A stretch of 64,000 nt of DNA, from the NCBI GenBank assembly GCA_017623675.1, contig JAGAOO010000083.1, positions 1-64,000 of the forward strand, read 5' to 3'. Source of the DNA: Lachnospiraceae bacterium (GTDB lineage: Bacteria > Bacillota > Clostridia > Lachnospirales > Lachnospiraceae). A model generated the notes under the pieces. The model ran no database searches and had not been told where the DNA came from. It saw nothing but the letters and a program-made list of their open reading frames with translations. Made by a program: the position numbers and the translations under genes. Of this stretch, positions 43,135 to 51,665 are shown piece after piece. Position 1 is the first letter of the stretch, and the number at the start of each line of letters is the position of its first letter.

Positions 43135-43581
43135 ATGCTAGAAGAATCATTTTCAGAAGTATATAAAAAGTTCAAGATTCGTTATTATCAAAATGTGTTT
43201 GCACAGGCTCCGGACCGTGAATTGAGTCTGACAACGATTGAAGCTTTTTGTGCCGAGATAATTGGTGCTTTGGATAATCCTACCATTAATGAGTTTGCTA
43301 GTTTTATTAATGTATCAGCACCAAATGCTACCTATCGGGTGAATAGTCTGATTCAAAAAGGCTACATCGAAAAGGTACAGTCAGAAACGGACAAGCGGGA
43401 ATATCATCTGCGTGTAACGGATAAATATTATAAATATTATAATATTAGTAAAAGTTATGTGGATACGGTACTGGAACGGGTAAAAACCACCTGTTCAAAA
43501 GAGGATGTAGAAGCTTTTGACCGTGTGCTGTCTAAAATGAATGAGGAATTGATGCCGGAGGTTGATTTTAAGCATTCATAG
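43135..43581 (+). CDS. MarR-family regulator, FabT-like
   Basis: The 148-residue protein starts three bases after the fabZ stop. It has a winged helix of the MarR type (PTINEFASFINVSAPNATYR, recognition VNSLIQKGYIEKVQSETDKR) flanked by dimerisation helices. Its position at the end of the acpP-fab operon matches FabT-type repressors that control fatty acid synthesis using long-chain acyl-ACP. Candidate sites are the inverted repeats at 36227-36243 and 36433-36458. In streptococci fabT is near the start of the cluster, so identity with FabT is inferred, not shown. Confidence 0.75.
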   Translation: MLEESFSEVYKKFKIRYYQNVFAQAPDRELSLTTIEAFCAEIIGALDNPTINEFASFINVSAPNATYRVNSLIQKGYIEKVQSETDKREYHLRVTDKYYKYYNISKSYVDTVLERVKTTCSKEDVEAFDRVLSKMNEELMPEVDFKHS

Positions 43582-43650
43582 ACAATTTTAAACATTTTGT
43601 TAAGAAACTGGACAAAAAAATAGAAATATATTAGAATAATATTAAATAAA

Positions 43651-43683
43651 AAGCAGCAAAGCCAATTTGGTTTTGCTGCTTTT
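43651..43683 (+). terminator. intrinsic terminator of the fab operon
   Basis: AAGCAGCAAAgCC (43651-43663) pairs with GGTTTTGCTGCTT (43669-43681), followed by T. It separates fabH from the operon. Confidence 0.8.
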
Positions 43684-43710
43684 GTAAGTTTGCGATAAGT
43701 GGTTTTTTAT

Positions 43711-43740
43711 ACTACTTGCTATGGTTAAGAAAAAAGTAGT
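43711..43740. promoter_or_regulatory. inverted repeat upstream of fabH
   Basis: ACTACTT (43711-43717) and AAGTAGT (43734-43740) are inverted with 16 bases between. It lies 60 bases before fabH and may be an operator. No clear promoter boxes were recognised around it. Confidence 0.35.
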
Positions 43741-43800
43741 GAATAGCTCTTAAGGCTAGGTCTTGTGAAAAAGACAAAAGAGGAAGAAAGGAATTAAAAA

Positions 43801-44778
43801 ATGGCAACAAGAATAATTGGGACAGGAAGTGCTACACCGGCACACGTTGTTACGAACAGTGATTTGGAAGGCTTTTTGGATACATCTGACACATGGATAC
43901 GGGAACGAACCGGAATTGGAAGCCGACATGCTGCAACAACAGAAACAACGACTTCATTAGCTGCAGAAGCATGTATAAAGGCATTGGAGGATGCCGGTAA
44001 AAAACCGGAAGATGTGGATTTGATACTGGCAGCAACTGTATCACCGGATTGTACATTTCCATGCCTTGCATGTCAGATTCAGGCAGAAATCGGAGCAGAT
44101 AATGCAACGGCATATGATGTGAATGCTGCCTGTGCCGGCTTTTTATTTGCGTTGAATTCGGCTACTGCATATATTGAATGTGGTATGTATAAGAATGCTT
44201 TGATTGTAGGAGCAGAAGTATTAACAAAGATTGTAGATTGGAATGACCGTTCTTCCTGTATCTTATTTGGTGACGGAGCCGGAGCTGCATTTGTAGAACA
44301 GGCAGATACAGGTGTCGTAGCAATGGAGCAGGGTGCCAATGGCAAAAAAGGAATGGTATTATACCGATATGAAAGACCGGTACAGAATCCATTTTGCGAG
44401 AAAGCAGATGAGGAAGTTTCTCAAGGCAGTGGTTTCTTAGAGATGAATGGACAGGAAGTATTCCGTTTTGCAGTGAGCCAGGTTCCGGAAAGTATTCAAA
44501 AGGTACTGGTAAAAGCAGGATGGGATATTTCGGAAGTAGATCATTTTGTATTACATCAGGCAAATGCAAGAATCATTCAGTCTATTGCAAAGCGTCTGGG
44601 AGAACCGGAGGAGAAATTCCCAATGAATCTGCAAAAGTATGGGAATATGTCTTCTGCCAGCATTCCGGTTTTGCTAGATGAGTTGAATAAAGCCGGAGAA
44701 TTGAAACGGGGAGAAAAGTTGATATTATCCGGGTTTGGAGCTGGACTTACATATGGCGCAACTGCTCTAATATGGTAA
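43801..44778 (+). CDS. fabH: beta-ketoacyl-ACP synthase III
   Basis: The 325-residue enzyme starts fatty acid synthesis by joining acetyl-CoA (or a branched starter) with malonyl-ACP. The nucleophile is in YDVNAACAGFLFALNSATAY, histidine in HFVLHQANARIIQSIAKRLG and asparagine in YGNMSSASIPVLLDEL. AGGAAGAAAGGAATT precedes ATG 43801. It is outside the acpP-fabZ operon but directly after its terminator, so it may be controlled separately. Confidence 0.95.
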   Translation: MATRIIGTGSATPAHVVTNSDLEGFLDTSDTWIRERTGIGSRHAATTETTTSLAAEACIKALEDAGKKPEDVDLILAATVSPDCTFPCLACQIQAEIGADNATAYDVNAACAGFLFALNSATAYIECGMYKNALIVGAEVLTKIVDWNDRSSCILFGDGAGAAFVEQADTGVVAMEQGANGKKGMVLYRYERPVQNPFCEKADEEVSQGSGFLEMNGQEVFRFAVSQVPESIQKVLVKAGWDISEVDHFVLHQANARIIQSIAKRLGEPEEKFPMNLQKYGNMSSASIPVLLDELNKAGELKRGEKLILSGFGAGLTYGATALIW

Positions 44779-44877
44779 AGGTGTGTCTTGCAAAGATAGA
44801 GAAAATGGTATAAACTGAATGAGTTATAGAAATTATAAGAATACCATAGAAAAGATTTCAGTGGGCAGGAGGAAATT

Positions 44878-46158
44878 ATGTTAGACATTAAGTTTCTAAG
44901 AGAAAATCCGGATGTTGTAAAACAGAATATCAAGAATAAATTTCAGGACAGTAAACTTCCGTTGGTAGATGAAGTGATTGAGTTAGATGCTGAGAGCCGT
45001 AAGACTCAGCAGGAGGCAGATGACCTTCGTGCAAATCGGAATAAGATATCCAAGCAGATTGGTGCTTTAATGGCACAGGGTAAGAAGGAAGAAGCGGAAG
45101 AGATTAAGAAGCAGGTAACTCAAGCGGCTGAGCACCTGGCAGAGCTGGAGCAAAAAGAAACGGAATTACAGGAAAAAATCAAAAAGATTATGATGATAAT
45201 TCCGAATATTATTGACCCTTCTGTTCCAATCGGTAAAGATGATAGTGAAAATGTTGAAGTTCAAAGATATGGTGAACCTGTTGTGCCGGATTTTGAAGTT
45301 CCGTATCACACAGAAATCATGGAGAAATTTAACGGCATTGACTTAGATGCAGCCCGTCGGGTAGCAGGCAATGGCTTCTATTACTTAATGGGTGATATTG
45401 CCAGATTGCATTCGGCAGTCATTTCTTATGCAAGAGATTTTATGATTGACAGAGGATTTACCTACTGTGTACCGCCGTTTATGATTCGTAGTGATGTGGT
45501 CACCGGTGTTATGAGTTTTGCGGAAATGGATGCCATGATGTACAAGATTGAAGGAGAAGACTTGTACTTAATCGGTACCAGTGAGCATTCTATGATTGGT
45601 AAGTTTATTGATACCATGATTCCGGAGGAACAGTTGCCGCAAACCTTAACCAGTTATTCGCCATGTTTCCGTAAGGAAAAGGGAGCTCATGGTTTAGAGG
45701 AACGTGGTGTTTATCGGATTCATCAGTTTGAAAAGCAGGAAATGATTGTAATCTGTAAGCCGGAAGAAAGCCCAATGTGGTTCGATAAGTTATGGCAGAA
45801 TACCGTTGATTTATTCCGCTCTTTGGATATTCCGGTTCGAACCTTGGAGTGTTGTTCCGGTGATTTGGCAGACTTGAAGGTGAAATCCATTGATGTAGAA
45901 GCATGGTCTCCACGTCAGAAGAAATATTTTGAAGTAGGAAGTTGTTCAAACCTTGGAGATGCACAGGCAAGACGGTTACGAATTCGTGTAAAAGGGGAAA
46001 ATGGAGAAAAATATTTGGCTCATACTTTGAATAACACAGTGGTAGCACCGCCTAGAATGTTGATTGCATTTTTAGAGAATAATTTGCAGGCAGACGGAAG
46101 TGTAAGAATTCCGGAAGCATTGCAGCCATATATGGGTGGAAAAAAAGAAATCAGATAG
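44878..46158 (+). CDS. serS: seryl-tRNA synthetase
   Basis: The 426-residue class II enzyme charges tRNA-Ser. A long N-terminal coiled coil (about residues 30-105) carries tRNA contacts. The catalytic core includes GTSEHSMIGKFIDTM, motif 2 in SYSPCFRKEKGAHGLEERGV, and motif 3 near VVAPPRMLIAFLENNLQADG. GCAGGAGG precedes ATG 44878. The 99-base leader is too short for a T-box and none is seen. Confidence 0.95.
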   Translation: MLDIKFLRENPDVVKQNIKNKFQDSKLPLVDEVIELDAESRKTQQEADDLRANRNKISKQIGALMAQGKKEEAEEIKKQVTQAAEHLAELEQKETELQEKIKKIMMIIPNIIDPSVPIGKDDSENVEVQRYGEPVVPDFEVPYHTEIMEKFNGIDLDAARRVAGNGFYYLMGDIARLHSAVISYARDFMIDRGFTYCVPPFMIRSDVVTGVMSFAEMDAMMYKIEGEDLYLIGTSEHSMIGKFIDTMIPEEQLPQTLTSYSPCFRKEKGAHGLEERGVYRIHQFEKQEMIVICKPEESPMWFDKLWQNTVDLFRSLDIPVRTLECCSGDLADLKVKSIDVEAWSPRQKKYFEVGSCSNLGDAQARRLRIRVKGENGEKYLAHTLNNTVVAPPRMLIAFLENNLQADGSVRIPEALQPYMGGKKEIR

Positions 46159-46254
46159 CAAGTGTTTCTTACTTAAAATAAATAAAATCAAATAATTAAA
46201 TAGTGTAAATTCTGGATAAATATGGTATAATTCAGTTATCAGATTGATAGGCAG

Positions 46255-46293
46255 AAACAGGTATATAGGAAAGGATAATATATACCTGTTTTT
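46255..46293 (+). terminator. intrinsic terminator
   Basis: AAACAGGTATATA (46255-46267) pairs with TATATACCTGTTT (46279-46291), followed by more T. A third AGGTATAT copy (46306-46313) just downstream could compete for pairing, but simple termination of serS is enough to explain it. Confidence 0.7.
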
Positions 46294-46338
46294 CTCTATA
46301 TAATCAGGTATATGGAGAACAGGTAAGAGGGTGATGGT

Positions 46339-48012
46339 TTGAAGCAAGATATGAATCGCAATGAAATGTTGAATATTCCAAGAATCCGGGCGGAGCATTT
46401 AGATGTTATTTACTTTTATGAAAATTTAGTCACTGGCTTCCATTATATAGAAGAGAATCCATACATACCGAAACCAGTTATGAAAAGTCAGAATTTTTTG
46501 TTAGAGATGTATAATGGCGGCTGGGTAGAATCGGAGGATCAGGGAAAGATCATTAACTTGTATGAACGGTTGAAGCAGGGAACAAAAGAGCCGATACATA
46601 TGCGGGAATTATCGGCTGAAGTTCATGTGAATAGTGAGGAATACCCGGTTGAACTGGTTTCAATTGTCTGTTACCTGGATTTAAATGAGAAAGGCTTGAT
46701 TCAGTCATATGTTGGAAAGGTAAAAGCACTTCGGGGAAAAGAACTGGAAGATAGAGAAATTCTCAGAACATTTACCAATGATAAGAATCCGGCTATCTTT
46801 ATCAATCGAATTGCCCGATTTATGGCAAAAGCACCGGAGAGGCAGTATGCTTTTATTCAATTTGATATTCGCAAATTCCGGTATATTAATGAAACCTACG
46901 GAAGTGATAAAGGCGATGAGATTCTACAGTATATATTAGATACCTTGAAGGTGATGTGTGATGAAGAACACATTTACAGCCGATTGTCTGCGGATTTATT
47001 CCAGATTGTAACATTATATAATAGCAAAGAGGAGATTCTGGAATTCATTGATACCATTGATGCACGTTTGCATCGATGTGGCGATGTACGATTTAATATG
47101 TCATATGGTGTAAGTATAGCACCCGGAACGACAAAGGAATTCCGAAAGCATGGGGATGAAGCAGGGCTGGCAAGAGTTATAAGTAAGACATCCGTTATAA
47201 AAAGAGCTGTCTTCTATGAAGATACACAGAAAAACAATGTAATTACATCTGCAGCGATAGAGGAACTGGAAGATGAAGCTTTGAAGAACAGGGAATTTCA
47301 GGTTTATCTGCAACCGAAATACCGCTATGATAAGTATAGGGCTATGATAGTAGGAGCAGAAGCATTGGTTCGGTGGATTGGAACTGATGGAAAGATAAAG
47401 TCACCGGCTGAGTTCATTCCGGTATTTGAGGAGAATGGTTTTATTTTGAAGCTGGACCAGTATATGTGGGAAGAAGTTTGTAAGATTATCCGACACTGGA
47501 TAGATGCGGGAAAAACACCGGTGCCGATTTCTGTAAATGTATCCAGAACCTATTTAAAGAAGTTTGATGCAGTAGGTTATATTAAAAATCTGGTGGATAC
47601 CTATCAGATACCGATTGAACTGTTAGAACTGGAAATCACGGAAACCACAGAAAGTGAAGAAACTATCGCTTACGCCAATGGGTTCAAGGATGCCGGTTTT
47701 ACTTTAATGATGGACGACTTTGGTTCCGGTTATTCCTCATTAAGCATGTTGAAGGATACACCTTTTGATGTATTAAAGATGGATCGGTTTTTCTTAGATG
47801 AATGTCTGGAAAATGAGAATGGAAAAACCATTGTATCCCATGTAATCTCTATGACGAATGATTTAGGACTGGATATTGTGGCAGAAGGAGTGGAGACAAA
47901 GGAAATGGCAGATTTTCTGTATGATAATGGCTGTGATGTCTCACAGGGATATTATTTTTCAAAACCGATTCCGGTAAAGGAATTTGAGGAGTTATGGGAG
48001 AATAGGAAATAA
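46339..48012 (+). CDS. GGDEF/EAL protein, probable cyclic-di-GMP phosphodiesterase
   Basis: The protein has 557 residues from TTG 46339 (or 553 from ATG 46351). Residues of about 1-130 form a sensor-like region. A GGDEF-type domain follows (FIQFDIRKFRYINETYGSDK), but the signature reads SDKGDE and is degenerate, so it should not make c-di-GMP. The C-terminal EAL domain is intact: GAEALVRWIGTDGKIKSPAE, ETTESEETIA and LMMDDFGSGYSSLSMLKDTP. The likely activity is hydrolysis of c-di-GMP, with the GGDEF part as a GTP-sensing module. It stands alone after serS. Confidence 0.85.
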   Translation: MKQDMNRNEMLNIPRIRAEHLDVIYFYENLVTGFHYIEENPYIPKPVMKSQNFLLEMYNGGWVESEDQGKIINLYERLKQGTKEPIHMRELSAEVHVNSEEYPVELVSIVCYLDLNEKGLIQSYVGKVKALRGKELEDREILRTFTNDKNPAIFINRIARFMAKAPERQYAFIQFDIRKFRYINETYGSDKGDEILQYILDTLKVMCDEEHIYSRLSADLFQIVTLYNSKEEILEFIDTIDARLHRCGDVRFNMSYGVSIAPGTTKEFRKHGDEAGLARVISKTSVIKRAVFYEDTQKNNVITSAAIEELEDEALKNREFQVYLQPKYRYDKYRAMIVGAEALVRWIGTDGKIKSPAEFIPVFEENGFILKLDQYMWEEVCKIIRHWIDAGKTPVPISVNVSRTYLKKFDAVGYIKNLVDTYQIPIELLELEITETTESEETIAYANGFKDAGFTLMMDDFGSGYSSLSMLKDTPFDVLKMDRFFLDECLENENGKTIVSHVISMTNDLGLDIVAEGVETKEMADFLYDNGCDVSQGYYFSKPIPVKEFEELWENRK

Positions 48013-48051
48013 GCCTTTTGTCTACCGTAGTCTACCGATTCAGACAGCAGA

Positions 48052-48088
48052 TAAAAAACGGGAAACCATTGAAAAATCAAGGTTTCCC
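48052..48088 (-). terminator. terminator of the tRNA-Gly transcript
   Basis: On the minus strand GGGAAACC (48088-48081) pairs with GGTTTCCC (48067-48060), then a T-run at 48058-48053. It lies 15 bases after the tRNA-Gly(GCC) gene. Confidence 0.75.
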
Positions 48089-48102
48089 ACAAAAAATAAA
48101 AG

Positions 48103-48175
48103 AGCGCGAGACGGGACTCGAACCCGCGACCCCGACCTTGGCAAGGTCGTGCTCCACCAACTGAGCCACTCGCGC
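48103..48175 (-). tRNA. tRNA-Gly (anticodon GCC)
   Basis: Read on the minus strand, the 73-base gene has acceptor arms GCGCGAG and CTCGCGC, a D arm GCTCAGTTGGTGGAGC, anticodon arm CGACC-TTGCCAA-GGTCG and T arm GCGGG-TTCGAGT-CCCGT. The anticodon is GCC. The 3' CCA is not encoded. Confidence 0.92.
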
Positions 48176-48244
48176 ACATGTCTGACGACAAGTGATACTA
48201 TAACATAAGATAATATTGTTGTCAACTAAATTTTGAAAAAGAAA

Positions 48245-48315
48245 AGCAGATAACGGGAATCGAACCCGCCTCTCCAGCTTGGGAAGCTAGCATTCTACCG
48301 ATGAACTATATCTGC
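48245..48315 (-). tRNA. tRNA-Gly (anticodon CCC)
   Basis: On the minus strand the 71-base gene has acceptor arms GCAGATA and TATCTGC, anticodon arm CTAGC-TTCCCAA-GCTGG (anticodon CCC) and T arm GCGGG-TTCGATT-CCCGT. It lies 69 bases upstream of tRNA-Gly(GCC) on the same strand and probably shares its transcript. CCA is not encoded. Confidence 0.88.
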
Positions 48316-48320
48316 TGACA

Positions 48321-48344
48321 ATATGGTAAGTGTACCATATTTTT
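48321..48344 (+). other. perfect hairpin between mgtE and the tRNA genes
   Basis: ATATGGTA (48321-48328) pairs with TACCATAT (48333-48340), followed on the plus strand by TTTT. The neighbours are all on the minus strand, where no T-run follows the stem, so its role is unclear. Confidence 0.4.
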
Positions 48345-48368
48345 GAAATGAATGAAAGGGCTTAATTC

Positions 48369-49715
48369 TTAAATCTTAAAAAACTGTATTGCAATTGTAT
48401 AATAAAGCAATGTAGTACAAATATCTACAATTGTAGTAATTAATGGACCGGCCATGACAGCAGGGTCTAAATGAATCGCCTTTGCAATAATAGGCAATAA
48501 ACAACCGATTAACTTGGATAAGACAACCGTTGCAATGATAGATAGGGTCAATACAATAGCAAGAATCGGGTCATGATAGAAGATTAGGATTCTTGCACCG
48601 TTGATAACAGCAAGAATAGCACTGACAACAATGGCTATCCGAAATTCCTTCCACATAACTCTTAAAAAATCACTGGTTTTTATTTCACCTAATGCAAGAC
48701 CACGAATCATCAGGGCGGAACTCTGGGAACCACAGTTACCACCGGTACCGGTAATCATCGGCATAAAGGAAACCAGAATTGGCAACGCACTGATTACAGC
48801 GTCAAACCGATTGATAATGGCACCTGTAATGGCATTGCTTAACATTAAGATGATAAGCCAGACGATTCGGTTTTTTACCTGTGCAAATACACTGGTTTTG
48901 AAATACGAATCATCACTTGGTGTCATAGCAGCCATGATGGAAATATCTTCTGTATTCTCTTCCTGAATAACGTCCATAGCATCATCGAAGGTGATAATAC
49001 CGACTAAGCGTTCTTCGGCGTCCACAACAGGAAGTGCAAGAATATCGTATTTCTGGAATTGGTGTGCTACTACTTCTTTATCCTCTGAGGTATCAACAAA
49101 AATCAAGTTGGTTTCCATGATATCACAGATATGGGTATCATCTGTTGCTGTTAATAAATCTTTCACGGATACAATACCAATTAGTTTTCGTGCCTCTGTT
49201 ACATAACAGGTATAAATGGTCTCTTTATTCGGACCCACCTTTCGAATACGGGAGATAGCCTCTTTTACGGTTAAATCTTTGCTTAAATTAACGTATTCAA
49301 TGGTCATCAGTGATCCGGCACTATCTTCCGGATATTTGAGAATCTGATTGATGGCATTCCGGGACTGGGCATCGCAGTTTCGTAAAATACGATTGACTAC
49401 ATTTGCCGGCATCTCTTCAATCATGTCTACGGTATCATCAATAAAGGTCTGATCCAAAACCTCTCGTAATTCTTTGTCAGAGAATCCGTTGATTAGATTT
49501 TCCTGCATGTCACTGTCCATGTAGGAAAAAGTATCAGCAGCCAGTTCCTTTGGCAGTAACCGATAAAGCAGTAATACATCCTTTTCTTCGAAATCGGTAA
49601 ATAATTGGGCAAGGTCAGCGGGGTATTCGTTTGCTAAGGTCTCTCTTAATTTGCTGAATTTTTTTTGATTTAGGTATTCAGAAACCAGGTCATACAAAAG
49701 TGTTTTTTCATCCAT
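48369..49715 (-). CDS. mgtE: magnesium transporter MgtE
   Basis: The 448-residue protein has an N-terminal helical domain (YPADLAQLFTDFEEKDVLLL), a CBS pair (GSLMTIEYVNLSKDLTVKEA; LPVVDAEERLVGIITFDDAM) and five C-terminal helices with the pore signature FMPMITGTGGNCGSQSSALM. This is the complete MgtE channel whose cytosolic domains close on Mg2+ binding. GGAGGG precedes its ATG. The upstream region is short and shows no M-box. Confidence 0.93.
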   Translation of the reverse strand: MDEKTLLYDLVSEYLNQKKFSKLRETLANEYPADLAQLFTDFEEKDVLLLYRLLPKELAADTFSYMDSDMQENLINGFSDKELREVLDQTFIDDTVDMIEEMPANVVNRILRNCDAQSRNAINQILKYPEDSAGSLMTIEYVNLSKDLTVKEAISRIRKVGPNKETIYTCYVTEARKLIGIVSVKDLLTATDDTHICDIMETNLIFVDTSEDKEVVAHQFQKYDILALPVVDAEERLVGIITFDDAMDVIQEENTEDISIMAAMTPSDDSYFKTSVFAQVKNRIVWLIILMLSNAITGAIINRFDAVISALPILVSFMPMITGTGGNCGSQSSALMIRGLALGEIKTSDFLRVMWKEFRIAIVVSAILAVINGARILIFYHDPILAIVLTLSIIATVVLSKLIGCLLPIIAKAIHLDPAVMAGPLITTIVDICTTLLYYTIAIQFFKI

Positions 49716-49783
49716 GTTTACACCCTCCTTGCCACATTTTTAGTAGAATATATAAGAAAAGAATTTATATACCAACAAATTTT

Positions 49784-49812
49784 AAAGTACACGTTTTATT
49801 AATATTTGTCAA
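49784..49812 (-). promoter_or_regulatory. promoter of mgtE
   Basis: On the minus strand TTGACA (49812-49807) and TACTTT (49789-49784) are 17 bases apart, about 70 bases before the start codon. Confidence 0.45.
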
Positions 49813-49852
49813 TGATTTGAGGGTTGAGTTTCAAGAAAAAAAGGAAATGAAC

Positions 49853-49881
49853 TTGTTTTTTATGAGATAGACTTGTATAGT
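49853..49881 (+). promoter_or_regulatory. promoter of the tautomerase gene
   Basis: TTGTTT (49853-49858) and TATAGT (49876-49881) are 17 bases apart and lie 30 bases before ATG 49911. Confidence 0.5.
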
Positions 49882-49910
49882 AGAAGAAAAAGGATAAGGA
49901 GCGTATTCAT

Positions 49911-50252
49911 ATGCCATTTATTGATTCAAAAATAACATTACCGGTAACACCGGAACAAAAGGAAAACATTAAAAGCAGATTGGGAAAGGCAGTTTCCATT
50001 ATTAATAAACCGGAATCTTTCTTGATGGTTGGAATTGAAGATAATTACGACTTGTATATGGGAGGTAATAAGCTGGAGAAGGGAGCTTATGTATCTGTAA
50101 GTTTATTTGGTAATGCAACGTCTTCCGCATATGAAAAGATGACAGGAGAAATCTGCAAGATTTATGAAGAAGAGTTGGGAATTCCGGGGCAGGCTGTTTA
50201 TGTCACCTATCATGGTGTCAATGACTGGGGCTGGAACGGACGGAACTTCTAA
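49911..50252 (+). CDS. MIF-family tautomerase homologue
   Basis: The 113-residue protein belongs to the macrophage migration inhibitory factor/phenylpyruvate tautomerase family. Pro2 follows the initiator methionine (MPFIDSKITL) and K33 is in the family position (IINKPESFLMVGIEDNYDLY). The end YHGVNDWGWNGRNF matches the W-G-x-N-G motif near the active site. It should keto-enol tautomerise small aromatic pyruvates, as the family does; the biological role in bacteria is not settled. AAGGAGCG precedes ATG 49911. The pyrC gene follows 76 bases later. Confidence 0.88.
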   Translation: MPFIDSKITLPVTPEQKENIKSRLGKAVSIINKPESFLMVGIEDNYDLYMGGNKLEKGAYVSVSLFGNATSSAYEKMTGEICKIYEEELGIPGQAVYVTYHGVNDWGWNGRNF

Positions 50253-50328
50253 TGGAAGTATTCTGTTTTTCTTTGGAAGAGTGTCATAAATGTGTTGAAT
50301 GAAAGCAACAGATATATGGAGGACAGGA

Positions 50329-51621
50329 ATGAGAACATATATTAAAAACGGCAGAGTGATTAATCCGGCCACCAAACAGGATGCAATTTTGGATATTGCA
50401 ATTGAAAATGAACGAATTGTTGAGGTGGGAATGGATTTAATATCAAGAGGTAACTTGGCAGGAGCCGAAATTATTGACGCAGAAGGCTGTATGATAATGC
50501 CCGGTTTTGTAGATTTGCATGTGCATTTTCGTGACCCCGGCTTAACCTATAAGGAGGATATCGAAACTGGGGCGAAGGCGGCAGCAAGAGGTGGTGTGAC
50601 AACAGTATGTGCCATGCCGAATACGAAGCCTGTGGTTGATTCCGTTGAAACCTTGGAATATATTCAGAATAAGGCAGAACGTACAGCACCAATTCATGTG
50701 GAACAGCTATCCGCCGTCACCAAGGGTCAGAATGGTACCGAACTTGTAGATATGAAGGCAATGGTAGAGCAGGGTGCGATTGGGTTTTCGGAAGATGGTA
50801 AAAGTGTGATGGATGTTACCTTGTATGCAGAAGCCATGAAGCAGGCGGCAGAACTTGGAGCAGTTGTTATGGCACACTGCGAAGATAAGGCACTGGTACG
50901 TGGCGGTGTGTTGAATGAAGGAATTGCATCAAAGAGATTTGGCGTGCCGGGAATTACGAATTCAGTGGAGGATATCATTACGGCCAGAGATATTTTTCTG
51001 GCAAATGATTGTGGAACAAAGCTTCATCTTTGCCATTGTTCCACAGCAGGCAGTGTAGAATTGGTACGAATGGCAAAAAAGATGGGAATTTCGGTTACTG
51101 CAGAAGTATGTCCGCATCATTTTACCTTATGTGATGCAGATATTGATTGTGAGGATTCAAATTATAAAATGAATCCGCCTCTTCGAAGTGAAGCAGATGT
51201 ACAAGCCTTAATCCGGGGCTTGCAGGATGGGACAATGGAAGTCATTTCAACGGATCATGCACCTCATAGTGCAGAAGAAAAAGCAAAGGGCTTTCTGGAA
51301 GCGCCCTTCGGTATTGTTGGCTTGGAAACCAGTGCCTCTCTGACTTATACCGCTTTGGTTGCAACCGGAATTCTGACGCCGATGCAGATGGCAGAGAAGA
51401 TGAGCTGGAATCCGGCAAAGGTAATCGGCATTGAGGAGGAACGAGGAAGTATTGAAGCCGGTAAGCTGGCAGATATTGTAATCTTCAATCCGGATATGGA
51501 ATATGAAGTGGACGTGAATGAATTTGCATCTAAGGGAAAGAATACTCCTTTTGCCGGAAAACTGTTGAAGGGAAGAGTTGTAAAGACAATCTGTCGGGGC
51601 AAGATTGTGTTTGCTTTATAG
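50329..51621 (+). CDS. pyrC: dihydroorotase
   Basis: The 430-residue enzyme closes carbamoyl-aspartate to dihydroorotate in pyrimidine synthesis. The metal site HxH is in FVDLHVHFRDPGLTYKEDI, further ligands lie in VMAHCEDKALV and LHLCHCSTAGS, and ISTDHAPHSAEEKAKG carries the catalytic aspartate. This is the type I (long) form. GGAGGACAGG precedes ATG 50329; the ATG at 50299 overlaps no site. It is separate from pyrF-pyrK-pyrD and pyrE. Confidence 0.93.
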   Translation: MRTYIKNGRVINPATKQDAILDIAIENERIVEVGMDLISRGNLAGAEIIDAEGCMIMPGFVDLHVHFRDPGLTYKEDIETGAKAAARGGVTTVCAMPNTKPVVDSVETLEYIQNKAERTAPIHVEQLSAVTKGQNGTELVDMKAMVEQGAIGFSEDGKSVMDVTLYAEAMKQAAELGAVVMAHCEDKALVRGGVLNEGIASKRFGVPGITNSVEDIITARDIFLANDCGTKLHLCHCSTAGSVELVRMAKKMGISVTAEVCPHHFTLCDADIDCEDSNYKMNPPLRSEADVQALIRGLQDGTMEVISTDHAPHSAEEKAKGFLEAPFGIVGLETSASLTYTALVATGILTPMQMAEKMSWNPAKVIGIEEERGSIEAGKLADIVIFNPDMEYEVDVNEFASKGKNTPFAGKLLKGRVVKTICRGKIVFAL

Positions 51622-51665
51622 GGATACTGTGGGTTTGTAAATAATGAAAGAAATGAGGGATACAA

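Noticed and set aside
44779-44877. T-box leader for serS
   Set aside because: The leader is only 99 bases, with no T-box consensus and no terminator hairpin.
46294-46338. Attenuator for the EAL gene based on a third AGGTATAT copy
   Set aside because: The perfect hairpin before it is fully explained as the serS-side terminator, and the extra copy pairs only weakly.
49716-49910. M-box riboswitch before mgtE
   Set aside because: The region is short and AT-rich, with no conserved stems or terminator between promoter and gene.
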